Source: Flavobacteriales bacterium (GTDB taxonomy: Bacteria > Bacteroidota > Bacteroidia > Flavobacteriales_F > PHOS-HE28). From it: 64,000 bases of DNA. Below the pieces are notes generated by a model. It made no database searches. It worked only from the letters and a program-made list of their open reading frames with translations, and was not told the DNA's origin. Made by a program: the position numbers and the translations under genes. Positions 34,106 through 42,856 of this stretch are shown piece after piece (the first letter of the stretch is position 1; the number at the start of each line of letters is the position of its first letter). Location of the stretch: NCBI GenBank assembly GCA_016712535.1, contig JADJQW010000002.1:186001-250000 (forward strand), in the 5' to 3' direction.

Positions 34106-35593
34106 ATGCCGATCATCCCCGCCCCGTTGCAAAGTATCCGCTGCCTTCCCCTTGCCTCACTGCTTCTGTTTGCGGTCTGTCAACACCTTGCTGTTGACGT
34201 CCGCGCGCAAGTCCCGTTGCTGAGGGCATTCGACCGCAACGCGCAATCCGATGCCATGGGGTACCGCTGGCTGCGCTGGAGCAGTGAGCACATCGGCCAC
34301 CGGCTCACTGGCAGCGCACAGGGCGCCTTGGCCGAGGCCGCGGCCGATAGCCTTTTCCGCTTGAGCGGCCTGCCGCTGGTCATGCGCTTCCCATTCAGTG
34401 CGCAGGCATGGTCGCGCGGCACCGTGCAGCTCACCGTAGGCGATGGTGAGGGATTCACGCACCTGCAGGCCGTTGCATTGGCCAACACGCCATTAAGCGC
34501 TGCGGTGGAGGCGCCGCTGCTCGATGCGGGCAATGGGCTCCCTTCCGACCTCGACCGGTTGGGCGAGCAGCTCAAAGGGGCCGCCGCGCTGGTGAACATC
34601 GGGCTGGTTGCGGCCACCGAAGGTGCGCGAAACCTGCACCGCAGCGAGAAGGCGAAGCTGGCCATGGATCGCGGGGCGGCTGCGCTCATCTTCGTGAATC
34701 AGGCCGAAGGACATGTACTGCTCACCGGAACCGCCTCTATTGATGGCGCGCTGATCCCGGTTCCTGCAGCGTGCATCGCCACCGAGGATGGCGACCTGCT
34801 GCGCAAACGATTGGCGACCGGGCAAGCCCTCACGGCCAGGCTCGGAATGAGCAACCAGAGCGCGATGGTGGAGGCGAACAACGTGATTGCTGAGATTCCC
34901 GGGGCGCGGATGCCCCAGGAAGTGATCCTGATCGGAGGGCATCTCGATAGCTGGGACCTTGCCACCGGAGCCACTGACAATGGCCTTGGTTCGTTCTCGA
35001 TCCTCGATCTGGCGCGCGCCATGAATGCTATGCCGAACAGGCCTGAGCGCACCATACGCTTCGTGCTCTTCATGGGCGAGGAGCAGGGGTTGCTGGGGTC
35101 GCGGGCGCTGGTCGAGCATTATCGTGAGACCGGCGAATTGGCGCGGGTGAAGTGCATGATCAACCTCGATATGAGCGGAAACCCGCAGGGCTTCGGCGTG
35201 GGCGGGCCCGAAGGCTGGGCTGCATTGCTGCGCAGCGCGTGCGACAGCATACGACCCGTGGACACGGCCGCATTCTCGGGGCGCCTGAGCGAAGAGGTTT
35301 GGCTGCACAGCGATCACCAGCCCTTCCTCATGGCCGGCGTCCCGGTGATCTATCCGCTCAGCGACCTCGGCAAGCATGTATACGGTTGCTACCACAGCAG
35401 CTGCGACGATATCCACCTTGTTGACCCTCAGGCCATGGTGAACAACGTGCGCTTCGTGGGCGCGCTGGCGTACATGCTCGCCGCTGCGCCTTCACTGCCT
35501 CCTCATTTCAACGAATCGCAACTGAAGCAGCGCCTGATCGATTCCGGCCTCGAGCAGCCCCTGCGCATCGGTGGCGATTGGCCATGGCCATGA
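34106..35593 (+). CDS. secreted M28 family metallopeptidase (carboxypeptidase Q-like)
   Basis: 495 residues from the ATG at 34106. Signal peptide (SLLLFAVCQHLAVDVRAQ), a protease-associated insert (about 130-250), then a two-zinc M28 peptidase core with H279 (IGGHLDSW), D291 (ATDNGLG), E325/E326 (MGEEQGLLGS), D355 (NLDMSG) and a C-terminal YHSSCDDIH histidine. This arrangement matches plasma glutamate carboxypeptidase / CPQ dipeptidases. No T9SS sorting domain, so it is probably periplasmic or exported otherwise. Longer in-frame starts would lie across the YfiR promoter region. Confidence 0.92.
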   Translation: MPIIPAPLQSIRCLPLASLLLFAVCQHLAVDVRAQVPLLRAFDRNAQSDAMGYRWLRWSSEHIGHRLTGSAQGALAEAAADSLFRLSGLPLVMRFPFSAQAWSRGTVQLTVGDGEGFTHLQAVALANTPLSAAVEAPLLDAGNGLPSDLDRLGEQLKGAAALVNIGLVAATEGARNLHRSEKAKLAMDRGAAALIFVNQAEGHVLLTGTASIDGALIPVPAACIATEDGDLLRKRLATGQALTARLGMSNQSAMVEANNVIAEIPGARMPQEVILIGGHLDSWDLATGATDNGLGSFSILDLARAMNAMPNRPERTIRFVLFMGEEQGLLGSRALVEHYRETGELARVKCMINLDMSGNPQGFGVGGPEGWAALLRSACDSIRPVDTAAFSGRLSEEVWLHSDHQPFLMAGVPVIYPLSDLGKHVYGCYHSSCDDIHLVDPQAMVNNVRFVGALAYMLAAAPSLPPHFNESQLKQRLIDSGLEQPLRIGGDWPWP

Positions 35594-35597
35594 ACGA

Positions 35598-35618
35598 CGA
35601 AAGCGCCTCCCGGCGCCC
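35598..35618. terminator. weak hairpin between convergent peptidase and ferritin genes
   Basis: GCGCC-TCCC-GGCGC core with partly complementary AACGA / TCGTT flanks, inside the 42-bp gap between two converging genes. No clear T-run; termination inferred from location. Confidence 0.35.
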
Positions 35619-35635
35619 TCGTTGCTGCTGATCGA

Positions 35636-36163
35636 TCACTGCTTCTTGCCGCCTTTCGCATTCCCGCCCTCGGCGCCTTGCATGCCTTCGAGGTCCCGGT
35701 CGAAAAGGTAGAGTCCGCCCTTGTCGTTGCCGATCAGGTTCAGCTTATCGATGAGCGTGCGCGCCAAGGCCTCCTCCTCGATCTGCTCCCCGACGTACCA
35801 TTGCATGAAGTTGTGCGTGGTGTAGTCTTTCTCTTTCAGGCAGAGGTCCACCACGCCGTTGATCTCGTTGGTCACGATGGTCTCGTGGTCGAGCAGGGCC
35901 TGGAACACATCGGTGATGCCCTTGTACTTGGTGCTGGGCTGCTTCAGCGCCGGCACAACAGCGCATCCGCCACGCTCGTTGATGAACTTGATGAGCTTGA
36001 GCATATGCAGGCGCTCTTCATCGCTGTGCCGGTACAGGAACGCCGCGGTTCCTTGCAAGCCTTGATTCTCGGCCCACGACGCCATTGCGAGGTAGGCTTG
36101 GCTGCTGGAGGCCTCAATGGCTACTTGTCCATTGAGCGCCGCTTCGATCTTCTTACTGAGCAT
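35636..36163 (-). CDS. ferritin
   Basis: 175 residues, forms an iron-storage shell with ferroxidase activity. All ferroxidase-centre residues are present at the same numbers as in E. coli FtnA: E17, E50, H53, E94, Q127 and E130. A Gly/Lys-rich tail (GGNAKGGKKQ) extends the C-terminus. It is transcribed alone with a -7 element (TAGTTTCG) 42 bp upstream. Confidence 0.96.
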   Translation of the reverse strand: MLSKKIEAALNGQVAIEASSSQAYLAMASWAENQGLQGTAAFLYRHSDEERLHMLKLIKFINERGGCAVVPALKQPSTKYKGITDVFQALLDHETIVTNEINGVVDLCLKEKDYTTHNFMQWYVGEQIEEEALARTLIDKLNLIGNDKGGLYLFDRDLEGMQGAEGGNAKGGKKQ

Positions 36164-36205
36164 GGTGAGTCGGTGTTTGGGCCGAGCGCTTGGCGAACGA
36201 CGGCG

Positions 36206-36213
36206 CGAAACTA
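36206..36213 (-). promoter_or_regulatory. -7 element upstream of ferritin
   Basis: The minus strand reads TAGTTTCG, a match to TAnnTTCG, followed by CG(C) as at other promoters here. No -33 TTG found. Confidence 0.4.
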
Positions 36214-36247
36214 ACCACGGACCCCGGCGAAGTGTTCGTGCGAATGC

Positions 36248-36727
36248 TCAGGCCTGGAAGAGCCCCGGATCACCCTGCTCATAGGCCTCATCCACCGCCA
36301 AAAGGCTTTCCGGCTGCTCGCGAGCTGCCACCGCCAGGCGATCGCACAGCTCATTCTGCGGATGCCCATTGTGCCCGCGCACCCAATGGAATCTGACTTT
36401 ATGAAGCCGGTATGCCTTGAGGAATCGTTTCCAGAGGTCGGGGTTCTTCTTCTTCGCGAACCCCTTGCGCTCCCAATCGAACACCCAGCCCTTCTCCACG
36501 GCATCCACTACGTACTTGCTGTCGCTCACCACCACCACTTCGGTGCCGGGGCGTTTGAGCTCTTCCAGGCCCGCGATCACCGCAAGCAACTCCATACGGT
36601 TGTTGGTGGTCATGCGGTAGCCGCCCCAAAGCTCCTTTCGGTGCTTGCCGCTCTCGAGCACCACGCCGTAGCCGCCGGGGCCGGGATTGCCGCTGGCGGC
36701 CCCATCAGAGTACAAGGTCACGCTCAT
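36248..36727 (-). CDS. rnhA: ribonuclease HI
   Basis: 159 residues. Degrades the RNA strand of RNA-DNA hybrids. The catalytic acids are D8 (YSDGAASGN), E46 (NNRMELLAV), D69 (VVSDSKYV) and D129 (NELCDRLA), and HWVRGHNGH carries the conserved histidine. Its start overlaps the marC-like stop by 4 bp, so it is the third gene of the purN / marC-like / rnhA operon. Confidence 0.96.
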   Translation of the reverse strand: MSVTLYSDGAASGNPGPGGYGVVLESGKHRKELWGGYRMTTNNRMELLAVIAGLEELKRPGTEVVVVSDSKYVVDAVEKGWVFDWERKGFAKKKNPDLWKRFLKAYRLHKVRFHWVRGHNGHPQNELCDRLAVAAREQPESLLAVDEAYEQGDPGLFQA

Positions 36728-37335
36728 GCCTTGGGGAACAAGTAGGTGATGTTGCCTGCAAAGAGCTTCACGGCGATTGCGAGCAGAATGATGCCGAAGG
36801 CCTTCTTGATCACGATGAGGCCCACGCGGCCGAGCAGGCGCTCGATTCGGTTGGTGAGCAGCAGCACCAGCACCACAGGGATCATGTTCAGGACGATGGC
36901 CACCAAGATGTTGGGGCGATCGAATTCGGCCCTGAGCGAAAGCACGGTGGTGATGGTGCCCGCACCGGCGATCACCGGAAAGGCGAGCGGCACGATGCTG
37001 AAAACCTTGTGGTCGTCATCGGCGGGCGTGAGGCCCGGCGCGCTCAGGTCCTCCTTGAACAGACGAACGCCCAGTGTCATTTCCAACGCAACGAAGAAGA
37101 GCACAAAGGAGCCTGCGACCGCGAAGCTGCGCACATCGATGCCGACGATGTTGAGGATGGTCTCACCGAGATAGAGGAAGGTGACCATGATGCCCAGGCT
37201 CACGAGCGTGGCGCGCGCGGGGTAGATCTTGCCCGCCTTCTGGCGCACTTGCAGGATCAGCGGGATACCGCCCACGATGTCGATCACCGCGAATAGGATG
37301 AGGAAGGCTTTGCCAATCTGGGCGGGATCGAACAT
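36724..37335 (-). CDS. MarC family integral membrane protein
   Basis: 203 residues with six hydrophobic segments (for example GKAFLILFAVIDIVGGIPLI, FAVAGSFVLFFVALEMTLGV, LVAIVLNMIPVVLVLLLTN). Inner-membrane protein of the MarC/UPF0056 family, whose transport substrate is not established; the old antibiotic-resistance label is not supported. Starts 3 bp after the purN stop and overlaps rnhA, so it is part of one operon. Confidence 0.9.
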   Translation of the reverse strand: MFDPAQIGKAFLILFAVIDIVGGIPLILQVRQKAGKIYPARATLVSLGIMVTFLYLGETILNIVGIDVRSFAVAGSFVLFFVALEMTLGVRLFKEDLSAPGLTPADDDHKVFSIVPLAFPVIAGAGTITTVLSLRAEFDRPNILVAIVLNMIPVVLVLLLTNRIERLLGRVGLIVIKKAFGIILLAIAVKLFAGNITYLFPKA

Positions 37336-37338
37336 GGT

Positions 37339-37902
37339 TCAGGCTGCAAGGAGAGATTCAACGATATGCGGATAATGCTCATGTTCCAGCGCATGCACGC
37401 GGTCGGCCAATGATCCGGGCGTATCCGATGGCAGCACGGAGCACTTCGCCTGAAAGAGGATTCGGCCCTCATCGTAGCGGTCATTCACCAGATGGATGGT
37501 GATGCCGCTCTCGGTCTCGCCAGCAGCGATCACCGCGCGATGCACATGCTCGCCGAACATGCCCTTGCCGCCATACTTGGGCAACAGCGACGGATGGATG
37601 TTCACGATGCGCTCAGGAAAGGCGCGCACCATTTCAGCAGGTATCATGCGCATGAAGCCCGCGAGCACGACCAGGTCGATGCGCTGCCCTTGCAGCTCGC
37701 GCAGCAAAGCGCCATCCCTCAGGTCCTTGCCCGCAAAGAGGTAGCTTGGCACATGCAGGTCCCAAGCGCGCCGGAGCGCGCCCGCGCCCGGCTGATCACT
37801 GCCTACCAGCGCCACCTGCGCAAGCGGGTGCTGCGCGAAGTGCTCGATGAGCCGTTGGGCGTTGGAGCCGGAGCCAGAGGCCAGCACGGCGATGCGCTTC
37901 AT
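37339..37902 (-). CDS. purN: phosphoribosylglycinamide formyltransferase
   Basis: 187 residues. Transfers formyl from 10-formyl-THF to GAR in purine synthesis. The N-terminal IAVLASGSGSNAQ binds phosphoribosyl substrate; the catalytic triad is N101, H103 (VNIHPSLLPKYGGKGMFG) and D144 (NDRYDEG). I chose the ATG at 37902; a longer frame lies in the divergent flavoprotein gene. First gene of the minus-strand operon with the marC-like gene and rnhA. Confidence 0.96.
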   Translation of the reverse strand: MKRIAVLASGSGSNAQRLIEHFAQHPLAQVALVGSDQPGAGALRRAWDLHVPSYLFAGKDLRDGALLRELQGQRIDLVVLAGFMRMIPAEMVRAFPERIVNIHPSLLPKYGGKGMFGEHVHRAVIAAGETESGITIHLVNDRYDEGRILFQAKCSVLPSDTPGSLADRVHALEHEHYPHIVESLLAA

Positions 37903-37906
37903 GCTG

Positions 37907-37923
37907 CGAAGGTGCGACCTTCG
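37907..37923. promoter_or_regulatory. palindrome between purN and the flavoprotein gene
   Basis: CGAAGGTGCGACCTTCG, perfect 7-bp arms with a 3-bp centre, fills most of the 25-bp divergent gap. Each strand carries ACCTTCG, one base short of a TAnnTTCG -7 element, so it may be a shared divergent promoter or an operator. Confidence 0.3.
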
Positions 37924-37927
37924 GGCC

Positions 37928-38599
37928 ATGGCCGATTCACATGCCTTCCTTCCATTGGCGTTCATCCGCCTGGCTCCCGAAGAGATGCTCAAGCGCGCGC
38001 GTGCCTTCCATGGTGAGCTGGACCGTCGCCGAACCGTGCGCCACTTCAGCGCCGAACCGGTGCCGCTAGAAGTGATCCAAGAGGTGGTGCGAGCGGCCAG
38101 CACAGCACCTAGCGGCGCGCATAAGCAGCCGTGGACCTTCGTCGCCGTTGGCGACCCGGAACTCAAACGGCGCATCCGCGAGGCCGCCGAGGAGGAGGAG
38201 CGCATCAACTATGGAGGTCGCATGAGCGAGGAGTGGCTCAATGACCTCAAGCCCTTCGGAACCGATGCCGATAAGCCGTTCCTCGAGATCGCACCTTGGC
38301 TGGTGGTGGTGTTCAAGCGCGCGTACGAGACCGAAGCCAATGGCCGCAAGCACCAGAACTACTATGTGAACGAGAGCGTAGGCATTGCCACCGGGATGCT
38401 ATTGGCGGCTGCCCACCTCGCCGGGCTGGCCACGCTCACACATACACCAAGCCCCATGAACTTCCTCACACAAGTGCTGGGCCGCCCCGAGAACGAGCGG
38501 CCCTTCCTCCTGATTCCCATGGGATTCCCGGCCGAGGGATGCCAAGTGCCGCGCTTGGTCAGGAAGCCCTTGGATCAAGTGCTGGTGGTGCATAAGTAG
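37928..38599 (+). CDS. nitroreductase-superfamily flavoprotein, iodotyrosine deiodinase-like
   Basis: 223 residues, FMN-dependent. The N-terminal RRRTVRHFSAEPVP and APSGAHKQPWTFV bind FMN. The active-site lid residues that bind the iodotyrosine zwitterion in mammalian deiodinase (a Glu, a Tyr 4 residues later, a Lys 21 further) are all present as E91, Y95 and K116 in ERINYGGRM and GTDADKPFLE. The C-terminal RKPLDQVLVV also matches the mammalian enzyme. Bacterial homologs of this subgroup exist in Bacteroidetes; the natural substrate (halotyrosine or another halophenol) is unknown. Starts at the ATG at 37928, divergent from purN. Confidence 0.85.
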   Translation: MADSHAFLPLAFIRLAPEEMLKRARAFHGELDRRRTVRHFSAEPVPLEVIQEVVRAASTAPSGAHKQPWTFVAVGDPELKRRIREAAEEEERINYGGRMSEEWLNDLKPFGTDADKPFLEIAPWLVVVFKRAYETEANGRKHQNYYVNESVGIATGMLLAAAHLAGLATLTHTPSPMNFLTQVLGRPENERPFLLIPMGFPAEGCQVPRLVRKPLDQVLVVHK

Positions 38600-38671
38600 G
38601 TGCCGATGAGCCAACGTTGCCCGTAGTGAAAATGTCTTTCCTTTGGGGCCTCACAAAAAAACCGCACCGAC

Positions 38672-38908
38672 ATGTCGGACATCAAGTCGAGGGTAATCGC
38701 GATTATCGTGGATAAGCTCGGGGTCGATCAGAACGAGGTCACTCTGGAAGCCAGCTTCACGAACGATCTGGGTGCTGACAGCCTCGATACCGTCGAGCTC
38801 ATCATGGAGTTCGAGAAGGAGTTCAACATCGCCATCCCCGACGACCAGGCCGAAAAGATCCAGACCGTGGGTCAGGCCGTGGAGTACGTGGAGAAGAACG
38901 CGAAGTAA
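38672..38908 (+). CDS. acpP: acyl carrier protein
   Basis: 78 residues, acidic. S37 in GADSLDTVEL is the 4'-phosphopantetheine attachment site. Carries growing acyl chains in type II fatty-acid synthesis. First gene of acpP-fabF-rnc; fabF starts 9 bp after its stop. Confidence 0.97.
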   Translation: MSDIKSRVIAIIVDKLGVDQNEVTLEASFTNDLGADSLDTVELIMEFEKEFNIAIPDDQAEKIQTVGQAVEYVEKNAK

Positions 38909-38917
38909 TCCTGCCGC

Positions 38918-40168
38918 ATGCAGCTCAGGCGTGTGGTCGTCACTGGTCTGGGCGCGCTCACACCCATCGGGAACACCCTCAAGGACTACTGGGAGGGCTT
39001 GGTGAGCGGCCGAAGCGGAGCCGCGCCCATCACCAAGTTCGACGCCAGCAAGTTCAAGACGCGTTTTGCCTGCGAGGTCAAGGGCTTCAACCCGGAGGAT
39101 TTCCTTGATCGCAAGGAGGCCCGGAAGATGGACCCCTTCGCGCAGTACGCGCTGGTGTGCTCCGATGAGGCGCTCAAGGACAGCGGACTGCTCGATAGCG
39201 GCGTTGACCGAGACCGCGTGGGCGTGATTTGGGGCAGCGGCATTGGCGGGCTGAAGACCTTCCAAGACGAATGCATCGCCTTCGGCCGTGGCGATGGCAC
39301 CCCGCGCTTCAACCCGTTCTTCATCCCGAAGATGATCGCTGACAGCGCGGCTGGGCTGATCAGCATGCGACATACGTTGCGCGGCCCGAGCTACGTGACA
39401 GTGAGCGCCTGCGCATCGAGCAACAACTCGATGATCGACGCTTATAACTACATCCGCTTGGGCACCTGCGTGGCCTGCGTCACCGGCGGCAGCGAAGCGG
39501 CGATCTATGAGGCGGGAGTGGGCGGCTTCAATGCCTTGCACGCCATGAGCACGCGGAACGACGATCCCGCCACGGCATCGCGTCCTTACGATAAGGACCG
39601 CGACGGCTTCGTGCTCGGTGAGGGCGGGGCCGGCATTGTGCTCGAGGACCTTGAGCACGCCCTCGCACGCGGCGCCAGAATCTACTGCGAGGTGGTGGGC
39701 GGCGGCATGAGCAGTGATGCCTACCACATCACCGCGCCGCACCCCGAAGGCCTCGGCGCAGAGCTGTGCATGAAAGCCGCATTGAAGGATGCCGGCATGC
39801 AACCCTCGGAGATCGACTATGTGAATACGCATGGCACCAGCACGCCCATCGGTGACCCGCAAGAGGTGAAAGCGATCCAACGGCTCTTCGGCGAGCACAG
39901 CTACACGCTGAACATCAGCGCCACCAAGAGCATGACAGGGCACCTGCTCGGCGGCGCCGGCGCCATCGAGGGCGTGGCCGCCATCATGGCCATCCACACG
40001 GGCATCGTGCCGCCCACGATCAACCACTTCACGGACGATCCCGAGATCGACCCGGCGCTGAACTTCACCTTCAACACGGCCCAGCGCCGAACGGTGAACG
40101 CCGCCCTGAGCAACACCTTCGGTTTCGGAGGGCACAACACCTCGGTGATCTTCCGAAAGCACAGCTAG
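38918..40168 (+). CDS. fabF: beta-ketoacyl-ACP synthase II
   Basis: 416 residues. Condenses malonyl-ACP with acyl-ACP. Catalytic C165 (TVSACASSNNS), H305 (NTHGTSTPIGD), K337 and H342 (KSMTGHLLGGAG). The order and spacing with acpP and rnc are standard for this phylum. Confidence 0.97.
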   Translation: MQLRRVVVTGLGALTPIGNTLKDYWEGLVSGRSGAAPITKFDASKFKTRFACEVKGFNPEDFLDRKEARKMDPFAQYALVCSDEALKDSGLLDSGVDRDRVGVIWGSGIGGLKTFQDECIAFGRGDGTPRFNPFFIPKMIADSAAGLISMRHTLRGPSYVTVSACASSNNSMIDAYNYIRLGTCVACVTGGSEAAIYEAGVGGFNALHAMSTRNDDPATASRPYDKDRDGFVLGEGGAGIVLEDLEHALARGARIYCEVVGGGMSSDAYHITAPHPEGLGAELCMKAALKDAGMQPSEIDYVNTHGTSTPIGDPQEVKAIQRLFGEHSYTLNISATKSMTGHLLGGAGAIEGVAAIMAIHTGIVPPTINHFTDDPEIDPALNFTFNTAQRRTVNAALSNTFGFGGHNTSVIFRKHS

Positions 40169-40169
40169 C

Positions 40170-40940
40170 GTGATCGCACGCCTATTCAGCCGCGCACGCA
40201 GCCCCGAAGAGCGTCGGGTGCGGCTGTGGTGCCGCCAGACCTTGGGCATCACCCCGGGCGACCTTCCGCTGTACCGCACTGCGCTGCGCCATGTGAGCGC
40301 CGTGCCCGACGACCGGCCCGACCTTCCCGATAACGAGAGGCTCGAGTTCCTCGGGGACGCCGTGCTCGATGCCATCATCGGCAACCTGCTCTTCAACCGG
40401 TATCCTGACCAGGGCGAGGGCTTCCTGACGCGCATGCGGAGCAAGCTCGTGAGCCGCACGCAGCTCAACGCCCTGGCCAAACGCATCGGCATCGAGCGCG
40501 TGATCGAGACCACCGTGGCGCGCGCCCACGAATCGAGCGTTCCGGGGAATGCGCTGGAAGCCTTGATCGGCGCGATCTTCCTCGATAAGGGGTTCGAGCG
40601 GACACGCAAGGTGGTGGTTGGCCTCATCACGCAGCATTTCGACCTGAACGAGATCGAGAAGGAGGACCGCGATGGCAAGAGCCGCCTGCTGGAATGGGGG
40701 CAGAAACGCCGGAAGAAGGTCGAGTTCATCGTGCGCGAGGGCGGCGGTGGGCGAGGGAGGCATTATTTGGCCGAGGTGCGCATCGGCGGCGAACTGAAAG
40801 GAACCGGCAAGGGCAACAGCAAGAAGACCGCCGAGCAGGATGCCGCGCAGAGCGCCTTCCGCAGCATGCGGTCGCGGCGCGCAAAACCCCGGGAGCCTGA
40901 TGCGGACGATTCGAGAAGGGCGCCGGGAACGCCGCTGTGA
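40170..40940 (+). CDS. rnc: ribonuclease III
   Basis: 256 residues. Cleaves double-stranded RNA in rRNA processing. Signature NERLEFLGDAVLD (55-67) with metal-binding E56/E59/D63, a second acidic cluster in PGNALEALIGAIFLDKG, and a C-terminal double-stranded-RNA-binding domain (about 172-240). GTG start one base after the fabF stop, so translation is coupled. A Pro/Arg-rich tail follows. Confidence 0.95.
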   Translation: MIARLFSRARSPEERRVRLWCRQTLGITPGDLPLYRTALRHVSAVPDDRPDLPDNERLEFLGDAVLDAIIGNLLFNRYPDQGEGFLTRMRSKLVSRTQLNALAKRIGIERVIETTVARAHESSVPGNALEALIGAIFLDKGFERTRKVVVGLITQHFDLNEIEKEDRDGKSRLLEWGQKRRKKVEFIVREGGGGRGRHYLAEVRIGGELKGTGKGNSKKTAEQDAAQSAFRSMRSRRAKPREPDADDSRRAPGTPL

Positions 40941-40976
40941 GCAGCCCTGACGCGTGCAGGTACCTTTGGCCTTGCC

Positions 40977-41399
40977 ATGGCCAAGCACAAGCTGGTTGAC
41001 GAGGAGGAAGATACCGCCCAGAAGGTGTCGGTGATCGGCATCAGCTGCCATGTGCCAGACTATCGCCTTTGCTGGGCGCTTAACCTGTCCTTGGGCCTAG
41101 GTCTCGAACGCCGCAGGACAGACATCGTGGAGCATGTCCGTGGCAAGGACCTGCACTATCCCGTGTTCCAGCAGGTTGGTGCCGACGGCATGGCCGTTTG
41201 GTGGCTGATCTGCAACCTATGCGGCAAGAGAAGGCTCATCGCAGACCAGAAGCAGGCCGACTACTTCCTCGTGATCGACCAAGAGACCGCCGAGCGGGAA
41301 GCGGACCTTATCCTGCGGCTTCGATCCACCGAATTCGTGCTGCTCGCATACCCCGTCGACATCAATGAATCGCGCAACGGCCACAAGTTGTTGCTTTGA
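40977..41399 (+). CDS. IPExxxVDY family protein (small conserved Bacteroidetes protein)
   Basis: 140 residues, cytoplasmic, function unknown. PDYRLCWALNLSLGL near residues 27-41 and its position between rnc and pyk match the IPExxxVDY family typical of Flavobacteria. I do not see the name-giving motif itself, so the assignment rests on length, the DYRLxWxLN segment and gene order. Starts at ATG 36 bp after rnc, and pyk begins just beyond its stop. Confidence 0.6.
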   Translation: MAKHKLVDEEEDTAQKVSVIGISCHVPDYRLCWALNLSLGLGLERRRTDIVEHVRGKDLHYPVFQQVGADGMAVWWLICNLCGKRRLIADQKQADYFLVIDQETAEREADLILRLRSTEFVLLAYPVDINESRNGHKLLL

Positions 41400-41431
41400 C
41401 CCCCCGCCCCCGCAAGCTGCAGGGAAGACCG

Positions 41432-42853
41432 ATGAATGAACCAAAGACCAAGATCGTGGCCACGCTTGGCCCCGCTAGCGCATCGCGCGAGGTGCTGCGC
41501 GACATGATGCTGAGCGGCATGGATGTGTGCCGGCTCAACTTCAGCCATGGCAGCTATGACTTCTACACCGAGCTGATCGGGACCATCCGCTCGCTCAACG
41601 CGGAACTCGGCCTCACCACGGCAATCCTAGCTGACCTGCAAGGCCCGAAACTGCGCGTAGGAGCCATGGAGAACGGCCCTATCGAATTGAAGGGCGGGGA
41701 CCTGCTCACCATCACCACCGACGAGCTTCTGGGCAAGCCCGGCCTGGTGAGCACCAGCTACAAGCAATTCCCGCAGGACGTGAAGCCCGGAGAGCTCGTG
41801 CTTCTCGACGATGGCAAGCTGCGCTTGGAGGTTGTGGGCACGGATGGCCGCACCGAAGTGAGTACCCGCGTGCTGCACGGCGGGATGCTCAGCGCGAACA
41901 AAGGCATCAATCTGCCCAACACGCGCGTGAGCCTGCCCTGCCTTACCCCGAAGGACCGGGCCGACCTGGACTTCGCGCTGGAGAACGATGTTGATTGGGT
42001 GGGCCTGAGCTTCGTGCGCAGCGCTCGCGACATCATCGAGCTGAAGGGCGTGATCCAGCAACGCGAGAAGCATGCACGAGTGATCGCCAAGATCGAGAAG
42101 CCCGAGGCCCTCAAGGAGATCGACGAGATCATCCGCGAGGCTGATGCGCTCATGGTGGCCCGCGGCGACCTCGGCGTGGAGATCCCGATGGAGAAGGTGC
42201 CGCTGGTCCAGAAGGACATCATCAAGCGTTGCCTGCTTCAGCATCGTCCGGTGATCGTGGCCACGCAGATGATGGAGAGCATGATCACCAGCTTCACGCC
42301 CACGCGCGCCGAGGTGAATGATGTGGCCAACGCCGTGCTCGACCACGCCGATGCCGTGATGCTCAGCGCTGAGACCAGCGTGGGCAAGTACCCCATAGAG
42401 GTGGTGCGCGCCATGAACCGCATCCTGCTCGAGATGGAGAGCAGCGAGGCCATGTTCAACGTGGAGCAACCGGACCTGGAGCTGAAGGACCGCATGGTCA
42501 CCGACACGATCTGCATGGCGGCGGTACGCATGGCCGCCGCCATCGACATCAAGGCCATCGTGACCATGACCCATAGCGGCTACACCGCCTACAAGATCAG
42601 CAGCATGCGGCCCAAGGCAAACGTGTACGCCTTCACCAGCAACCGCCGGATCCTCAATCAGCTCAACCTGGTATGGGGCGTGCGGGCACAGTACTATGAC
42701 AAGACCGTGAGCACGGACCACACCATCGCCGACATCAAGCACATCCTGCGCAGCGGGCGCTTCGTGCAGAAGGGCGACTTGGTGGTGAATGTGGCCAGCA
42801 TGCCCATCGCGGAGCAGGGCATGGCGAACATGCTGAAGCTGAGCGCGGCCTAA
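41432..42853 (+). CDS. pyk: pyruvate kinase
   Basis: 473 residues. Makes pyruvate and ATP from phosphoenolpyruvate. Begins KTKIVATLGPAS; CRLNFSHG, SFVRSARDI, the catalytic-lysine segment IAKIEK (218-223), VARGDLGVEIP and ATQMMESMI mark the TIM barrel. The C-terminal allosteric domain is complete. I chose the ATG at 41432, preceded by a purine-rich AGGGAAG; an earlier in-frame start overlaps the previous gene. It ends 3 bp from the convergent YCF48-like gene. Confidence 0.96.
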   Translation: MNEPKTKIVATLGPASASREVLRDMMLSGMDVCRLNFSHGSYDFYTELIGTIRSLNAELGLTTAILADLQGPKLRVGAMENGPIELKGGDLLTITTDELLGKPGLVSTSYKQFPQDVKPGELVLLDDGKLRLEVVGTDGRTEVSTRVLHGGMLSANKGINLPNTRVSLPCLTPKDRADLDFALENDVDWVGLSFVRSARDIIELKGVIQQREKHARVIAKIEKPEALKEIDEIIREADALMVARGDLGVEIPMEKVPLVQKDIIKRCLLQHRPVIVATQMMESMITSFTPTRAEVNDVANAVLDHADAVMLSAETSVGKYPIEVVRAMNRILLEMESSEAMFNVEQPDLELKDRMVTDTICMAAVRMAAAIDIKAIVTMTHSGYTAYKISSMRPKANVYAFTSNRRILNQLNLVWGVRAQYYDKTVSTDHTIADIKHILRSGRFVQKGDLVVNVASMPIAEQGMANMLKLSAA

Positions 42854-42856
42854 AGG

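Noticed and set aside
36724..37335. MarC-like protein as an antibiotic-resistance gene
   Set aside because: The family name is historical and the operon context (purN, rnhA) is housekeeping.
38651..40729. 692-codon open frame on the minus strand opposite acpP, fabF and rnc
   Set aside because: It lies fully antisense to three strongly supported genes, has repetitive His/Arg/Val composition and no family motif. It is a high-GC shadow frame.
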